A stretch of DNA of 64,000 nt from Akkermansia sp. (GCA_017477935.1 JAFVIC010000003.1:1-64000); one strand, 5' to 3'. Counted from the stretch's first letter, positions 43,979 to 53,565 are shown. Translations and numbers: made by a program. Notes: generated by a model from the letters alone, not told the origin.

Positions 43979-44314
43979 ATGAACGAAGAAAACGAACGCA
44001 ATCACGGCCCCCAGCGCATAGATGACATCATGCAGGCCTGGGGACTCGAGAACCACGACCTGGTCACCGTATCCCTCGAACAGCTGACCCACAAGCAAGT
44101 GCAGAAAGCGCGCCAGGGTCGCCAGCTGACACTGAAGATGATGCAGAAAGTAGCCCGTGCCCTCAACGTAGCTATCTGGGAGCGGCTGGATGAAGAGCAG
44201 CGCGAACTCTACTACGAGTACATACACCGCGACCTGTTCAGCTACGCGAAGGGTTACGACCCCGAGTGGCAAGACCCGAACACCCCGCTGATTCCCCAAC
44301 CGACCGAGGCCTGA
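43979..44314 (+). CDS. Small helix-turn-helix-like protein, unknown function
   Basis: 111 aa. Residues 30-70 resemble an XRE-type HTH (VTVSLEQLTHKQVQKARQG, LTLKMMQKVARALNVAIWER): an ordered pair of helices with the LT..ALNV pattern. The tail is acidic and aromatic (ELYYEYIHRDLFSYAKGYDPEW). A conserved cytosolic DNA-binding or adaptor protein is suggested. It ends 7 bp before xseA and is probably co-transcribed. The structured leader lies directly in front. Confidence 0.6.
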   Translation: MNEENERNHGPQRIDDIMQAWGLENHDLVTVSLEQLTHKQVQKARQGRQLTLKMMQKVARALNVAIWERLDEEQRELYYEYIHRDLFSYAKGYDPEWQDPNTPLIPQPTEA

Positions 44315-44321
44315 TAGCCCC

Positions 44322-45647
44322 ATGGTACTGAACGTCAGTCAGCTGGTAGCCATGCTGCGCCAATCGGTCGAGCAGCAGGTGGGTTACCGGCAGGTCATCG
44401 GCGAAATCGGCTCGTGCAAACCGGCCTCAAGCGGGCACATCTACTTCACCCTGAAAGACAGCAGAGCCCAGTTGCAGTGCGTGCTCTACCGCCAGCAAGC
44501 CTACGCCGCCCGAGTGCGCCTGCAAGAGGGCATGCTCGTTGAACTGACCGGCCGCGCCACCGTATGGGAAGGGCGCGGCTCGCTCCAGTTTGTGGTCACC
44601 GCCGTGCGCGCAGCCGGCCAGGGTGATTTGCAGGCAAAGTTCGAGGAGCTCAAGCAACGGCTGGCAGCCGAGGGGCTTTTCTCCCCCGAACGCAAGAAAA
44701 GCATCCCCGCCTTCCCGGCAAGTGTGGGGCTTATCACCTCCCCCACCGGCGCCGTGATAGAAGACATGCGGCACCGCCTCAGCAGCCGCGCCCCCTGGAT
44801 GCAAGCCCACCTCTACCCCGTGCAGGTACAGGGCAAAGGGGCGGAATACGGGCTGGCAGAAGCCATACGCCGCTGGAATGAACCTGAGCGCTACGGTCTG
44901 CCGACGGTGGACTACCTCATCATCGCGCGCGGCGGCGGCTCACTGGAGGATTTGTGGTGCTTCAACGAGGAAGTACTGGCTCGGGCCATTGCTGCCAGCC
45001 GGCTGCCCATCGTGAGTGCTGTAGGGCACGAGACTGACTTCACCATAGCCGATTTCGTGGCTGATTTACGAGCCCCGACTCCGACGGCTGCCATCGAACT
45101 GACCACCCCTGACGGCGCAGCCCTGCACCGGCGACTGCAACAACTCGACTCCACCCTGCGCAACAGCCTGAAGCGCGCCCGACAGACAGCAGAACTGCGC
45201 CTGCAGCTCATCTCCCAGGGTCCGCTGGGCAATCCTCTGCTTACCCTTGCCCGCTTTGCCCAGCGAGTGGATGAACAAGAGAGCGCCCTGCTCACTGCCG
45301 CACGCACCAAAACCACCACCGCAGCAGCCCGCCTGGGGGTGTTGGCCGCGCGCATCAGCCCCCAGACCCTGCGTCACCGAATCGCGGCAGCACGCAGCAC
45401 CCTCTCGGCTACAGAGCAGCAACTCACCGCCACGGCCCGGGCTCGCCTGACCTCTGCACGCGCAGCCCTGCAGGTACACGCCGCCAACCTCGCGGCCGCC
45501 AGCCCTCAGCGTGCCCTGGAGCGAGGCTTTGCGCTGGTACACACGCCTGACGGCCGACTGGCCCGCACCACTGCCGACCTGCCCCCCGGCAGCACCGCCA
45601 CCCTGCAACTGGCCGACGGCAGCCGTACTGTCACCGTAGATACATAA
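44322..45647 (+). CDS. xseA: Exodeoxyribonuclease VII large subunit
   Basis: 441 aa, normal length. It degrades single-stranded DNA with the small subunit XseB. The N-terminal OB domain has VIGEIGSCKPASSGHIYFTLKD and LQCVLYRQQA. The catalytic domain has VGLITSPTGAVIEDM, RGGGSLEDLWCFNEE, SAVGHETDFTIADFVADLRAPTP (reported in two pieces by family motifs) and a long helical C-terminus. The final ERGFALVHTPDG strand is also typical. No xseB-sized gene is adjacent. Confidence 0.95.
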   Translation: MVLNVSQLVAMLRQSVEQQVGYRQVIGEIGSCKPASSGHIYFTLKDSRAQLQCVLYRQQAYAARVRLQEGMLVELTGRATVWEGRGSLQFVVTAVRAAGQGDLQAKFEELKQRLAAEGLFSPERKKSIPAFPASVGLITSPTGAVIEDMRHRLSSRAPWMQAHLYPVQVQGKGAEYGLAEAIRRWNEPERYGLPTVDYLIIARGGGSLEDLWCFNEEVLARAIAASRLPIVSAVGHETDFTIADFVADLRAPTPTAAIELTTPDGAALHRRLQQLDSTLRNSLKRARQTAELRLQLISQGPLGNPLLTLARFAQRVDEQESALLTAARTKTTTAAARLGVLAARISPQTLRHRIAAARSTLSATEQQLTATARARLTSARAALQVHAANLAAASPQRALERGFALVHTPDGRLARTTADLPPGSTATLQLADGSRTVTVDT

Positions 45648-45666
45648 TCTCCAGCCCCTCACCCCC

Positions 45667-47343
45667 ATGCAACCTACCGTTCATTACTCACCCACGCTAC
45701 CTTCGGGTTACATGCTGCGCGATTACAGGATTGAGCGCACGCTCGGGCGCGGTGGATTCGGTATCACTTATCTGGCAAAAGAGGAACTTACCGAACGCTA
45801 CGTAGTCATCAAGGAAAACTTTCCCGATGGCCTGGCGCACCGCAATCAGAGCGACTACAGCGTCGGCCCTGCCGGCAGTGACCGCAGCCAGCAGTATGAC
45901 TGGGCGCTCGGGAGTTTTATCAACGAAGTGCGCACGCTCGCCGGACTGCACCACACCAACATCGTCCCCGTATTCAGCGCATTCCGCGAACATGGTACAG
46001 CATATTACGTCATGCCGCACATAGGCGGCACCCCCCTCCATCTGACTGCCGCCGCTCAACCCGAAATATCGGAAACCTGGCTACGGCAACACCTGCAAGC
46101 TCTGCTCTCAGCCCTGAGCTACCTGCACACTCAGAGCACCCCCCTGCTGCACCGCGACATCAAGCCCGACAATATTCTGATTGACGCATCGGGGAAGCCG
46201 ATACTCATCGACTTCGGCACAGCCCGCGCCGTGCAGGGTACTCATACCCAGACCAAAATGGGCACCCCCGGTTATGCCCCGTTGGAGCAATGGTCCGCCG
46301 GTGGCAAGCGCGGCCCCTGGACTGATTTGTACGCCTTGGGCGCCACGTTCTACCGCCTGCTCACGGGAGAAAACCCACCGGATTGCCACGAGCGCCTCTA
46401 CGCCACCCCTGGTACTTACCAACTGGCAGGCAACGCCGCTCTGGCATCGCGCTACAGCGCAGAGCTTCTCAGCAGTATCGACCGCGCCTTCGCCATGAAC
46501 CCCGCTGAGCGCTGGCAGTCGGCTCAGGATTGGCTGGAAACCATACAGCCCGGCCAAATACCTGCACCCGCACCACAGACGGCAAGTAACGAAGATGAGA
46601 TTGTTCCCACCAACTACACCACCGAGCTATCTCCGCAAGACGCCGACCTCTATGAGCGCTGCGTCGACCTTGTGACCCGCTCGCGAAAGGCCAGCACGCC
46701 CATGCTACAGCGTATATTCTCCATCGGCTACGGCAAAGCTGCTAAAATGATGGATTTGATGGAGCAGCGCGGTGTAATAGGCCCGAAACAGGGTAGTTCC
46801 CTCTATCACACCGTGCTGAAATCACCCGCCGCTGAGAAAGCAACCGAACAGCTCTTTCCCTCCGCCCCCGCCATACTGCAAGCAGCCCTGCTGGGCGACA
46901 CGGCCCAACTGCGGCACCTTCTCAACACCGGAGCCAACGCCAACAGCACCAACTCGCACGGCGACACACCGCTCATGCTGGCTATCTGGGGCAAGCACAC
47001 CGCCTGCGTGAAAGAGCTGTTGGACCACGGAGCCGACGTCAATCAACCGAACTCTGAAGGGCGCACCCCGCTATTCTGCGCGGCTCTCACCGGCCACTCA
47101 GAATCTCTCCGACTGCTGCTTGGGGTACCGGGAATCTACGTCAACAGGCAAAACCGCTACGGGTGGACCCCGCTGTGTGCCGCCGTCGACAATGGGCACA
47201 CTGATTGCGTAAAACTGCTGCTCACCGCTCCCGACATCAACATCAACATCGCCAACAACAACGGGCACACCCCCATGAGCATTGCCCTCAAAAAAGAGCA
47301 AACCGACATCATCCGGTTGCTCCGAAAAGCCCTTTCCCTATAA
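45667..47343 (+). CDS. Ser/Thr kinase fused to FtsK-gamma winged helix and ankyrin repeats
   Basis: 558 aa with no transmembrane segment. The kinase domain (about 15-300) appears active: GRGGFG at 27-32, Lys49 in VVIKENFP, HRDIKPDN with Asp164, DFGTAR with Asp182 and GTPGYAPLEQW. Residues 326-385 match the FtsK gamma domain: LYERCVDLVTRSRKAST, then LQRIFSIGYGKAAKMMDLME and RGVIGP. In FtsK that winged helix binds KOPS DNA motifs. Residues 402-556 are four or five ankyrin repeats (GDTPLMLAIWGKHTACVKEL, GRTPLFCAALTGHSESLRLL). DNA-directed kinase signalling is inferred. The combination is not one I know. Confidence 0.85.
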   Translation: MQPTVHYSPTLPSGYMLRDYRIERTLGRGGFGITYLAKEELTERYVVIKENFPDGLAHRNQSDYSVGPAGSDRSQQYDWALGSFINEVRTLAGLHHTNIVPVFSAFREHGTAYYVMPHIGGTPLHLTAAAQPEISETWLRQHLQALLSALSYLHTQSTPLLHRDIKPDNILIDASGKPILIDFGTARAVQGTHTQTKMGTPGYAPLEQWSAGGKRGPWTDLYALGATFYRLLTGENPPDCHERLYATPGTYQLAGNAALASRYSAELLSSIDRAFAMNPAERWQSAQDWLETIQPGQIPAPAPQTASNEDEIVPTNYTTELSPQDADLYERCVDLVTRSRKASTPMLQRIFSIGYGKAAKMMDLMEQRGVIGPKQGSSLYHTVLKSPAAEKATEQLFPSAPAILQAALLGDTAQLRHLLNTGANANSTNSHGDTPLMLAIWGKHTACVKELLDHGADVNQPNSEGRTPLFCAALTGHSESLRLLLGVPGIYVNRQNRYGWTPLCAAVDNGHTDCVKLLLTAPDININIANNNGHTPMSIALKKEQTDIIRLLRKALSL

Positions 47344-47359
47344 CCCCAAAATTCCCCCC

Positions 47360-48316
47360 TTGTCCGCTCCTCTCACAGCCCTGGCCCCCATGCAGGATGT
47401 CACCGACCTGGCATTCATGCGCACCCTGGCACGCATTGGCTCGCTGCCCGATTTGTTCGTAACAGCCTATTTCCGCAGCACGCCGACCACCTGCGCCATA
47501 GCCGAGGCCAACCTGCGCTGTATCGAGGAAAACGAAACCGGCGTTCCCATACTGGCCCAACTGGCCGGCAGCGAACCGGCACCTCTGGTGCGCGATGCCG
47601 AGCGCCTGCTGCAATTACCCATAGCCGGTATCAACCTGAATGCCGGTTGCCCCTCCCCCCTGGTGAACCGCCATGGTGCAGGTGCAGGCCTGCTGCGCGA
47701 CTTGCCGACCCTGCGCGCCTGCCTGCAGGGGCTGCGCGCCATCGTACCGCACGGGCAATTCAGCGTGAAATGCCGTACCGGTTGGGCCGCTGCCGATGAG
47801 TTCCCCGCCATACTGGCCGAAATCGCTGCCGCCACCCCCGACCTGGCCATGGTGCACGGCCGCACGCGAAAGGCCCTCTACAGCCCCGGCACCGTACAGC
47901 CCGAAACCATCCGGCAAGCAGTCACCGCCCTGAACTGCCCCGTACTGGGCAACGGCGACATTACCACCCTGCCACAGGCCCGGCATTGGCTGACCCACAT
48001 CTGCCCGGCCGGCATCATGATTGGCCGCGGTGCCGTGCGCAATCCCTACCTGTTCCGCCAGCTGCGGGGCGGCGCCGCGCCTACGGACGACGACATGCAC
48101 CACTACTTCGCCGTGCTGGTGGAAGAAACCAACCTCATCCTCCACACCAAACGCACAGCAGCCGGCCACTGCAACCGCATGAAAAAATATCTGGCTTTTT
48201 GCTATAATTATTTCACCCCGGAGCAGGAATACGCCCTGCGCCGCTGCACGGATATAAGCGACATGCAACGTATACTCTCCACCGTTTCCGCACCTGCTGA
48301 CTCAGGTCAAAACTGA
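47360..48316 (+). CDS. dus: tRNA-dihydrouridine synthase
   Basis: 318 aa from a TTG at 47360, 16 bp after the kinase gene. A TTG at 47282 would overlap the kinase gene by 62 bp and add residues absent from the family. The enzyme reduces uridines in the D-loop using FMN and NADPH. TIM-barrel signatures: LAPMQDVTDLAFMR, INLNAGCPSPLVNRHGAGA with the catalytic Cys, KCRTGW, HGRTRKALYSPG, LGNGDITT and IMIGRGAVRNPYLF. Which Dus subgroup cannot be told by eye. Confidence 0.9.
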   Translation: MSAPLTALAPMQDVTDLAFMRTLARIGSLPDLFVTAYFRSTPTTCAIAEANLRCIEENETGVPILAQLAGSEPAPLVRDAERLLQLPIAGINLNAGCPSPLVNRHGAGAGLLRDLPTLRACLQGLRAIVPHGQFSVKCRTGWAAADEFPAILAEIAAATPDLAMVHGRTRKALYSPGTVQPETIRQAVTALNCPVLGNGDITTLPQARHWLTHICPAGIMIGRGAVRNPYLFRQLRGGAAPTDDDMHHYFAVLVEETNLILHTKRTAAGHCNRMKKYLAFCYNYFTPEQEYALRRCTDISDMQRILSTVSAPADSGQN

Positions 48317-48322
48317 AATTGC

Positions 48323-48351
48323 TTGACAAAATCACATAATACGTGCATAAA
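48323..48351 (+). promoter_or_regulatory. Promoter of the first L,D-transpeptidase gene
   Basis: TTGACA (48323-48328), 17 bp, CATAAA (48346-48351). The -35 box overlaps a TTG that would otherwise extend the frame. Confidence 0.5.
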
Positions 48352-48397
48352 AAGGCAGCGCGTGTGCAAACACAGCATAAACAACAGCAAGAGATTA

Positions 48398-48994
48398 ATG
48401 AAGATATATCTGACCATGACAGCAGCCGCGGCAACCCTGCTGACTGCCTGCTCAACCCAGAACGACCTGGCCGCCATGGCCTCGGGCGGTTATGCCTTCC
48501 GCCCCGAACGCATTAAAATCGACCCGCTTCAGGCCGTGGCTCACGGCCACTGGGATCGCCCCGTTGGTTTGGAGGGCGACCACCTGATTATCATCGACAC
48601 CCAACTGCAGCAGGCCAAGTACTACATTGCCAACCAGTACGTGGGCAGCAGCACCATCTCCTCCGGCAAGGCCGGCCACGGCACACCCGCCGGCACTTTC
48701 AAAATTCTGAGCAAGGACGAAGACCACAAATCCTCCACCTACGGCAGCGTGGTGGACGCTCAGGGCAACACCCTCATCTCCGACTACACCAAGGGGCAGC
48801 CCATGCCCGCCGGCGGTATCTACAAGGGAGCCCCCATGAACTACGGCATGCAAATTACCAACTCAGGCATCTGGATGCACGAAGGCTATGTAACCTCCGC
48901 CCCCGAAAGTCACGGCTGCATACGCCTGCCCGGCGATATGGCCAAGATTTTCTTCGACAACACACCCGTCGGCACCAAGGTTGTCATCAAATAA
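48398..48994 (+). CDS. L,D-transpeptidase lipoprotein (YkuD)
   Basis: 198 aa from ATG 48398 (AAGAGA upstream). Lipoprotein signal with lipobox LLTAC (Cys18). The YkuD domain begins near 50 (DHLIIIDTQLQQAKYYI) and has GTPAGTFKIL, and the active site HEGYVTSAPESHGCIRLP with catalytic Cys174. The family makes 3-3 crosslinks in peptidoglycan or attaches lipoproteins to it. It is 18 bp from a second transpeptidase gene, probably one operon. Confidence 0.9.
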   Translation: MKIYLTMTAAAATLLTACSTQNDLAAMASGGYAFRPERIKIDPLQAVAHGHWDRPVGLEGDHLIIIDTQLQQAKYYIANQYVGSSTISSGKAGHGTPAGTFKILSKDEDHKSSTYGSVVDAQGNTLISDYTKGQPMPAGGIYKGAPMNYGMQITNSGIWMHEGYVTSAPESHGCIRLPGDMAKIFFDNTPVGTKVVIK

Positions 48995-49012
48995 CCCCCT
49001 TTACTTACTATC

Positions 49013-49822
49013 ATGAACACATTCACGAAAACCCTCAGCTGCCTGGCCGGACTACTGGTTCTTGCCGTCGGCAGCTCATGCACCCAAACACAGGCGCCCG
49101 AACCGGCACCGGTTGCTGTGCAGCCTGACGGTTATGAGCTTTTTGTGAAAGCTCACCCGAAGTACCCCAACACCATGGTTATCTACCGCAATGCGGAGCT
49201 GATGAGCCAGGCCACCCCGGACAGCCCCATCTACATCTGCCTTTCCCAACAGCGAGGCCGCTTGTATGTCAACGGCAAAGTAGCGGCGGACTGGCCTGTT
49301 TCGACCGGCACGGGCAGCCGCCCCACCCCCACCGGCACCTTCCGCGTGCTGGAGAAAAAGCGCGAGTATTCCTCCAACACCTGGGGTAAAGTGCTCGATG
49401 CCAATGGCAAGTGCGTGAACGGCAACGCAGATTCCCGGCGGTGTTCCATCCCTGCCGGCGGTCGTTTTGTCGGCTCGCCCATGCCCAACTGGCAACGACT
49501 CACCGGCTCCGGCATCGGCATGCACACCGGCAAAGTGCGCGCCGGACGCACACTCTCCCATGGCTGCATACGCACCCCCGGCCGCATGGCACGCGAACTG
49601 TTCGACATTACCGCCACCGGCCGCAGCAAGGTAACTATCACCCGTGAGGTCGAGAGCTGTTATCCCACCTTTGTGGGCTCTACCGAAGAGCAAGCCGTGC
49701 GCTCCGTCGTTGTGGTAGAGGGCTCGCCCCAGACCGGCGGAACCCCGGAACAGGAGCAGGCACTCTCCCGGAACAGCAGCGAAAGCGGTGTTACCGTCCA
49801 CCGCTCACCCTACTACGACTGA
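49013..49822 (+). CDS. L,D-transpeptidase lipoprotein (YkuD), second copy
   Basis: 269 aa. Lipoprotein signal ending VGSSC (Cys23). YkuD domain: QRGRLYVNGKVAADWPVSTG, RPTPTGTFRVLEKK, GIGMHTGKV and the active site LSHGCIRTPG with Cys185. A C-terminal tail of about 50 residues, rich in Ser, Glu and Gln, is extra to the domain. It differs from the first copy in the YVNG strand region, so the two are divergent paralogues. Confidence 0.9.
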   Translation: MNTFTKTLSCLAGLLVLAVGSSCTQTQAPEPAPVAVQPDGYELFVKAHPKYPNTMVIYRNAELMSQATPDSPIYICLSQQRGRLYVNGKVAADWPVSTGTGSRPTPTGTFRVLEKKREYSSNTWGKVLDANGKCVNGNADSRRCSIPAGGRFVGSPMPNWQRLTGSGIGMHTGKVRAGRTLSHGCIRTPGRMARELFDITATGRSKVTITREVESCYPTFVGSTEEQAVRSVVVVEGSPQTGGTPEQEQALSRNSSESGVTVHRSPYYD

Positions 49823-49855
49823 GCGCCCACTGCGCCGCATCCCCCCCTTACCGCC

Positions 49856-49889
49856 ACACACAACCGGCCATGGTTGTGTGTGTTTTTTT
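49856..49889 (+). terminator. Terminator of the transpeptidase pair
   Basis: ACACACAACC, loop GGCCAT, GGTTGTGTGT, G, then T7; 33 bp after the stop. Confidence 0.85.
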
Positions 49890-49893
49890 GCGC

Positions 49894-49922
49894 TTGCCAA
49901 CTCACTTCACGCATGGTATACT
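49894..49922 (+). promoter_or_regulatory. Promoter of purB
   Basis: TTGCCA (49894-49899), 17 bp, TATACT (49917-49922); 25 nt to the ATG. Confidence 0.65.
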
Positions 49923-49947
49923 GTGTACTCACAGATACAAAAAAATC

Positions 49948-51372
49948 ATGAACGCTATACCTAATGTACTTGCCGGGCGCTATGCGTCCGATGCGATGAA
50001 AGCCATCTGGTCCGCTGAGGGTCGTATTGTACTGGAGCGCGAGTTCTGGATTGCCGTGATGAAAGCCCAGAAAGACCTGGGGCTCGACATCCCGCAAGAG
50101 GCTATAGACGCATACGAGCGCGTAAAGGGTAGCGTGAATATCGAAAGTATCAACAACCGTGAGCGAATCACCCGCCACGATGTGAAGGCACGTATCGAAG
50201 AGTTCTGCGACCTCGCCGGCCACCAGCACATTCACAAAGGCATGACCAGCCGTGACCTCACGGAAAACGTGGAGCAGCTGCAGGTCTGGCGCAGCATGCA
50301 GATTATACGCGACAAGGCCGTGGCCGTGCTCGACCGCATGAGCCGCCACGCCGCAGACTGGCGCGATGTGGTGTTTGCCGCCCGCACCCACAATGTTGCC
50401 GCTCAGGCTGCCACCATGGGCAAGCGCGTGGCCATGTTCGGCGAAGAACTGGTGCACTGGACCTGGGCCTGGGTCAGCATGATGGAGCGCTACCGCGTGC
50501 GCGGCCTGAAAGGTGCCGTGGGCACTCAGCTCGACCAGCTCTCCCTCTTCGGCAAAAACCCCGAGACCGTGCGCGAGCTCGAAAGCCGCATCTGCGCCCA
50601 CCTCGGCATCTCCACCAAGTGGATGAACGTCGGTCAGGTTTACCCCCGTTCGCTCGACTTTGAAATCATTTCCGGCCTCGTTGGCCTTTCCTGCGCCCCG
50701 AGCAGCTTCTGCAAGACCTGGCGCCTGATGGTGGGTCACGAGCTCTGCACCGAGGGCTTTGCCAAGGGACAGACCGGCTCCAGCGCCATGCCCCACAAGC
50801 AGAACCCCCGCTCCTGTGAGCGCGTGAACGGCTTCCACGCCATTCTGAAAGGCCACCTGAGCATGATTGGCGGTATCGTGGGCGATCAGTGGAACGAGGG
50901 CGACGTCTCCTGCTCCGTGGTGCGCCGCTGCGTGCTGCCGGATGCCTTCATGGCCGCTGACGGCCTGTTTGAAACCTTCCTGACCGTCATGGATCAGATG
51001 GGTATCTACAAACCCGTCATCCAGACCGAGCTCAACCGCTACCTGCCCTTCCTGATGACCACCACCATCATGATGGCAGCAGTGAAACGCGGTGTAGGCC
51101 GCGAAGAGGCACACGAGGTCATCAAAGAGCACGCTGTTGCCGTATCGAACGAGCTACGCAGCGGCACCATTGCGACCAACGACCTGCTCGACCGCCTGGG
51201 GGCTGACGGCCGCCTGATGCTCAGCCGCGAGGAAATCCGGCAGATTTATGATGAAAACGCCGGCGACACCGGCATGGCCGGCGACCAGGTGGACGCCTTC
51301 TGCGCCATGGTTGCCGAGCTGGCCGGCAAGTACCCTGCCGGTGTGGGCTACACGCCGGGTGCTATCCTGTAA
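49948..51372 (+). CDS. purB: Adenylosuccinate lyase
   Basis: 474 aa from ATG 49948. The longer frame begins inside the preceding terminator. It acts twice in purine synthesis (SAICAR and adenylosuccinate cleavage). Fumarase/aspartase-superfamily signatures: HDVKARIEEFC, HKGMTSRDLTENVEQLQ, and the signature GSSAMPHKQNPRSCERVNG, whose Ser is catalytic. Length matches the eukaryote-like PurB class. It is 18 bp before the glycosidase gene, so they may share a transcript. Confidence 0.95.
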   Translation: MNAIPNVLAGRYASDAMKAIWSAEGRIVLEREFWIAVMKAQKDLGLDIPQEAIDAYERVKGSVNIESINNRERITRHDVKARIEEFCDLAGHQHIHKGMTSRDLTENVEQLQVWRSMQIIRDKAVAVLDRMSRHAADWRDVVFAARTHNVAAQAATMGKRVAMFGEELVHWTWAWVSMMERYRVRGLKGAVGTQLDQLSLFGKNPETVRELESRICAHLGISTKWMNVGQVYPRSLDFEIISGLVGLSCAPSSFCKTWRLMVGHELCTEGFAKGQTGSSAMPHKQNPRSCERVNGFHAILKGHLSMIGGIVGDQWNEGDVSCSVVRRCVLPDAFMAADGLFETFLTVMDQMGIYKPVIQTELNRYLPFLMTTTIMMAAVKRGVGREEAHEVIKEHAVAVSNELRSGTIATNDLLDRLGADGRLMLSREEIRQIYDENAGDTGMAGDQVDAFCAMVAELAGKYPAGVGYTPGAIL

Positions 51373-51390
51373 CACACACAGCACACACCC

Positions 51391-53565
51391 GTGACAGGCG
51401 GAAAAGAACAGCTCCTCTTTGAAAATGCTGCTTACCGGTTGACCTCAACCGGGCTGCAGCAGGAGGGGCTGTCTGCCCGCCTGGAAGGTGTCGGCAAACT
51501 CATCATCGCCCGCGATGGGCAGCCTGAACAGGTGGTGAACATTCCGCCGCCCCCCACCGGCTGCACCGGCATGCGCAGCAGCATTCCCGTGTTGACCGCC
51601 ATGTACAACCTGGCGGTTCACGAACTACTGGCCAACATACAGCCCGATGGCCACATGCTCGCCGGCGCCAACTGGCACACCGTCTGGACCCGCGATATCG
51701 CCTACGCCGCCATACTGGGTGCCGCCCAGCTCAAACCGGCTGAAGTACGTGCAAGCCTGATGTCGCGCGTGCGCAACGGCGTCATCCTGCAAGACACCGG
51801 CACCGGCGGCGGCTGGCCTATATCCACCGACCGTGTTGTCTGGGCCTTGGCAGCCTGGCGCCTGTACCAATCGCAGGGCGACCCCGAATGGTTGAAATAC
51901 AGCTGCGAGGTCATACGCGCCACTCTGGCACAAGATGACGCCATGTTCCCCCGGCACACCCCGCTGCGCCCCGGCGAAACCTCCTTCATCGACTGGCGAG
52001 AGCAAAGCTACCCCGACTGGATGACCCCGGCCGACATCGGTTCGGCCTATGCATGCAGCACCAACATACTGCACTGCACCGCCAACGTCATCGCCGCACG
52101 CATGCTCACCGAACTCGGGCAGCCCGAAGAGGCCGCCGTTTACCGCAAGCGAGCTGCCGAGTTGAACACCGCCATCGAGCAAACCTTCTGGAGCCGAGCC
52201 AACAACCAGTACTGCATGTTGCGCACCGCTGACGGCTGCCCCGATGAGCGAACAGACGCCCTGGCTAACGCGCTCGCCGTGCTCAGCGGCGTAGCCGGCG
52301 ACCACGCCGAACGCACCATGGCCACCCTGCCCAGCAGTGCCTGGGGCACCCCGGTATTCTCACCCTACAAATGCGGGCAGTCGGCAGCCTACCACAACCG
52401 CGCCGTCTGGCCGTTTGCGGAAGCGTTCGTACTCCTGGCACATGCCGAACTGCGCGACCCGGCGGGTGCGGCCTTCTCCATGGCGAGCCTGCTGCGCGCA
52501 GCGCTGGCCTTCGGCACGAACAAAGAAAACTTCCACGCCGAGAGCGGCAGGGCTGATGACACCCTGCTCAATTCCGACCGCCAGCTCTGGAGTGTTGCCG
52601 GTATGCTGGGGCTTTTCTACTACGGGCTCTTCGGCATACACTATGAGCACGACAATCTCGTCTTCACCCCCTGTGTACCCCGCAGCTTTGCCGGCAGCCA
52701 CTGGCTGACCGGGCTGAGCATACGCGACATGGTGCTCGATGTGAAAATCAACGGCTTCGGCACAGACATCTGCTCCGTGCGCATCAACGGCAAACCCGCC
52801 ACCCCCATCATACCGCTGGATACCAAAGGTAAACTACAGGTGGAAATCGAACTCATGCCCGAAGAGGCCGAAGAACCCGCGCGCGGCTTCCCCGTCGCCC
52901 ACGAAGACCTGCCCGAGCCGGTATGGGATTCCCCCACCCCCACCCTGCTGCGCTGGCACCCCGTACCGGGAGCCACCGGTTACTACATTTTTGCCAACGG
53001 TTCCGCACTGGGGGCAACCCCCGAATGCACATTTGCCGTCACACGCCCCGGCAACTACTGCACTGAGTACCGAGTGCAGGCCATCAGCACCGGCAATGCC
53101 GGCTGCCTGAGCAAGCCCTGGCTGAGCTGCCCCGAGGGTACCCGCCTCACCCTGCCCCCCCTGCGTGTGGGCGAGAATGCCGAATACGATGTGGAGAACA
53201 ACCAGGCCTGGCTCGACACCAAGCCCTGTACCGCCCTGCTCGACTACGGCTCCGCCACCCTGGCTGCCGGCACCTATCGTCTGCGCCTGCTCTACTGCAA
53301 CGCCACGGCCTCCCTGCGCGACGGCGACAGCTGCGCCCTGCGCGAGCTGGTGGTAGATGGTGAACCCGTAGCCGTTATCCCCCTGCCTCACAATACCGAG
53401 GCCGGCAACTGGGAACACTACAGCCAAACCGCCCCCGTCACCGTGCTGCTCAAGAGCGGCCACCACAACTTCGCCCTGCGCTACAACCCCGCCACCTGCG
53501 CCAACACCAACGGCAAGCTCAACTGCTGCATGCTGCGTGAACTCGAATTGACGCGCTATTGCTGA
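51391..53565 (+). CDS. Cytoplasmic glycosidase, (alpha/alpha)6 six-hairpin type
   Basis: 724 aa starting at GTG 51391, with no signal peptide. Residues 55-420 match a six-hairpin glycosidase fold (glycogen-debranching or GH-like): NWHTVWTRDIAYAAILGAAQ, TDRVVWALAAWRLYQ, SYPDWMTPADIGSAYACSTN, and SAAYHNRAVWPFAEAFVLLA. The C-terminal part from about 480 has fibronectin-like and beta-sandwich regions (TPTLLRWHPVPGATGYYIFA). The Asp and Glu in these motifs are probable acid/base residues. Substrate not assignable; alpha-glucoside or rhamnoside-type families share this pattern. It starts 18 bp after purB. Confidence 0.75.
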   Translation: MTGGKEQLLFENAAYRLTSTGLQQEGLSARLEGVGKLIIARDGQPEQVVNIPPPPTGCTGMRSSIPVLTAMYNLAVHELLANIQPDGHMLAGANWHTVWTRDIAYAAILGAAQLKPAEVRASLMSRVRNGVILQDTGTGGGWPISTDRVVWALAAWRLYQSQGDPEWLKYSCEVIRATLAQDDAMFPRHTPLRPGETSFIDWREQSYPDWMTPADIGSAYACSTNILHCTANVIAARMLTELGQPEEAAVYRKRAAELNTAIEQTFWSRANNQYCMLRTADGCPDERTDALANALAVLSGVAGDHAERTMATLPSSAWGTPVFSPYKCGQSAAYHNRAVWPFAEAFVLLAHAELRDPAGAAFSMASLLRAALAFGTNKENFHAESGRADDTLLNSDRQLWSVAGMLGLFYYGLFGIHYEHDNLVFTPCVPRSFAGSHWLTGLSIRDMVLDVKINGFGTDICSVRINGKPATPIIPLDTKGKLQVEIELMPEEAEEPARGFPVAHEDLPEPVWDSPTPTLLRWHPVPGATGYYIFANGSALGATPECTFAVTRPGNYCTEYRVQAISTGNAGCLSKPWLSCPEGTRLTLPPLRVGENAEYDVENNQAWLDTKPCTALLDYGSATLAAGTYRLRLLYCNATASLRDGDSCALRELVVDGEPVAVIPLPHNTEAGNWEHYSQTAPVTVLLKSGHHNFALRYNPATCANTNGKLNCCMLRELELTRYC

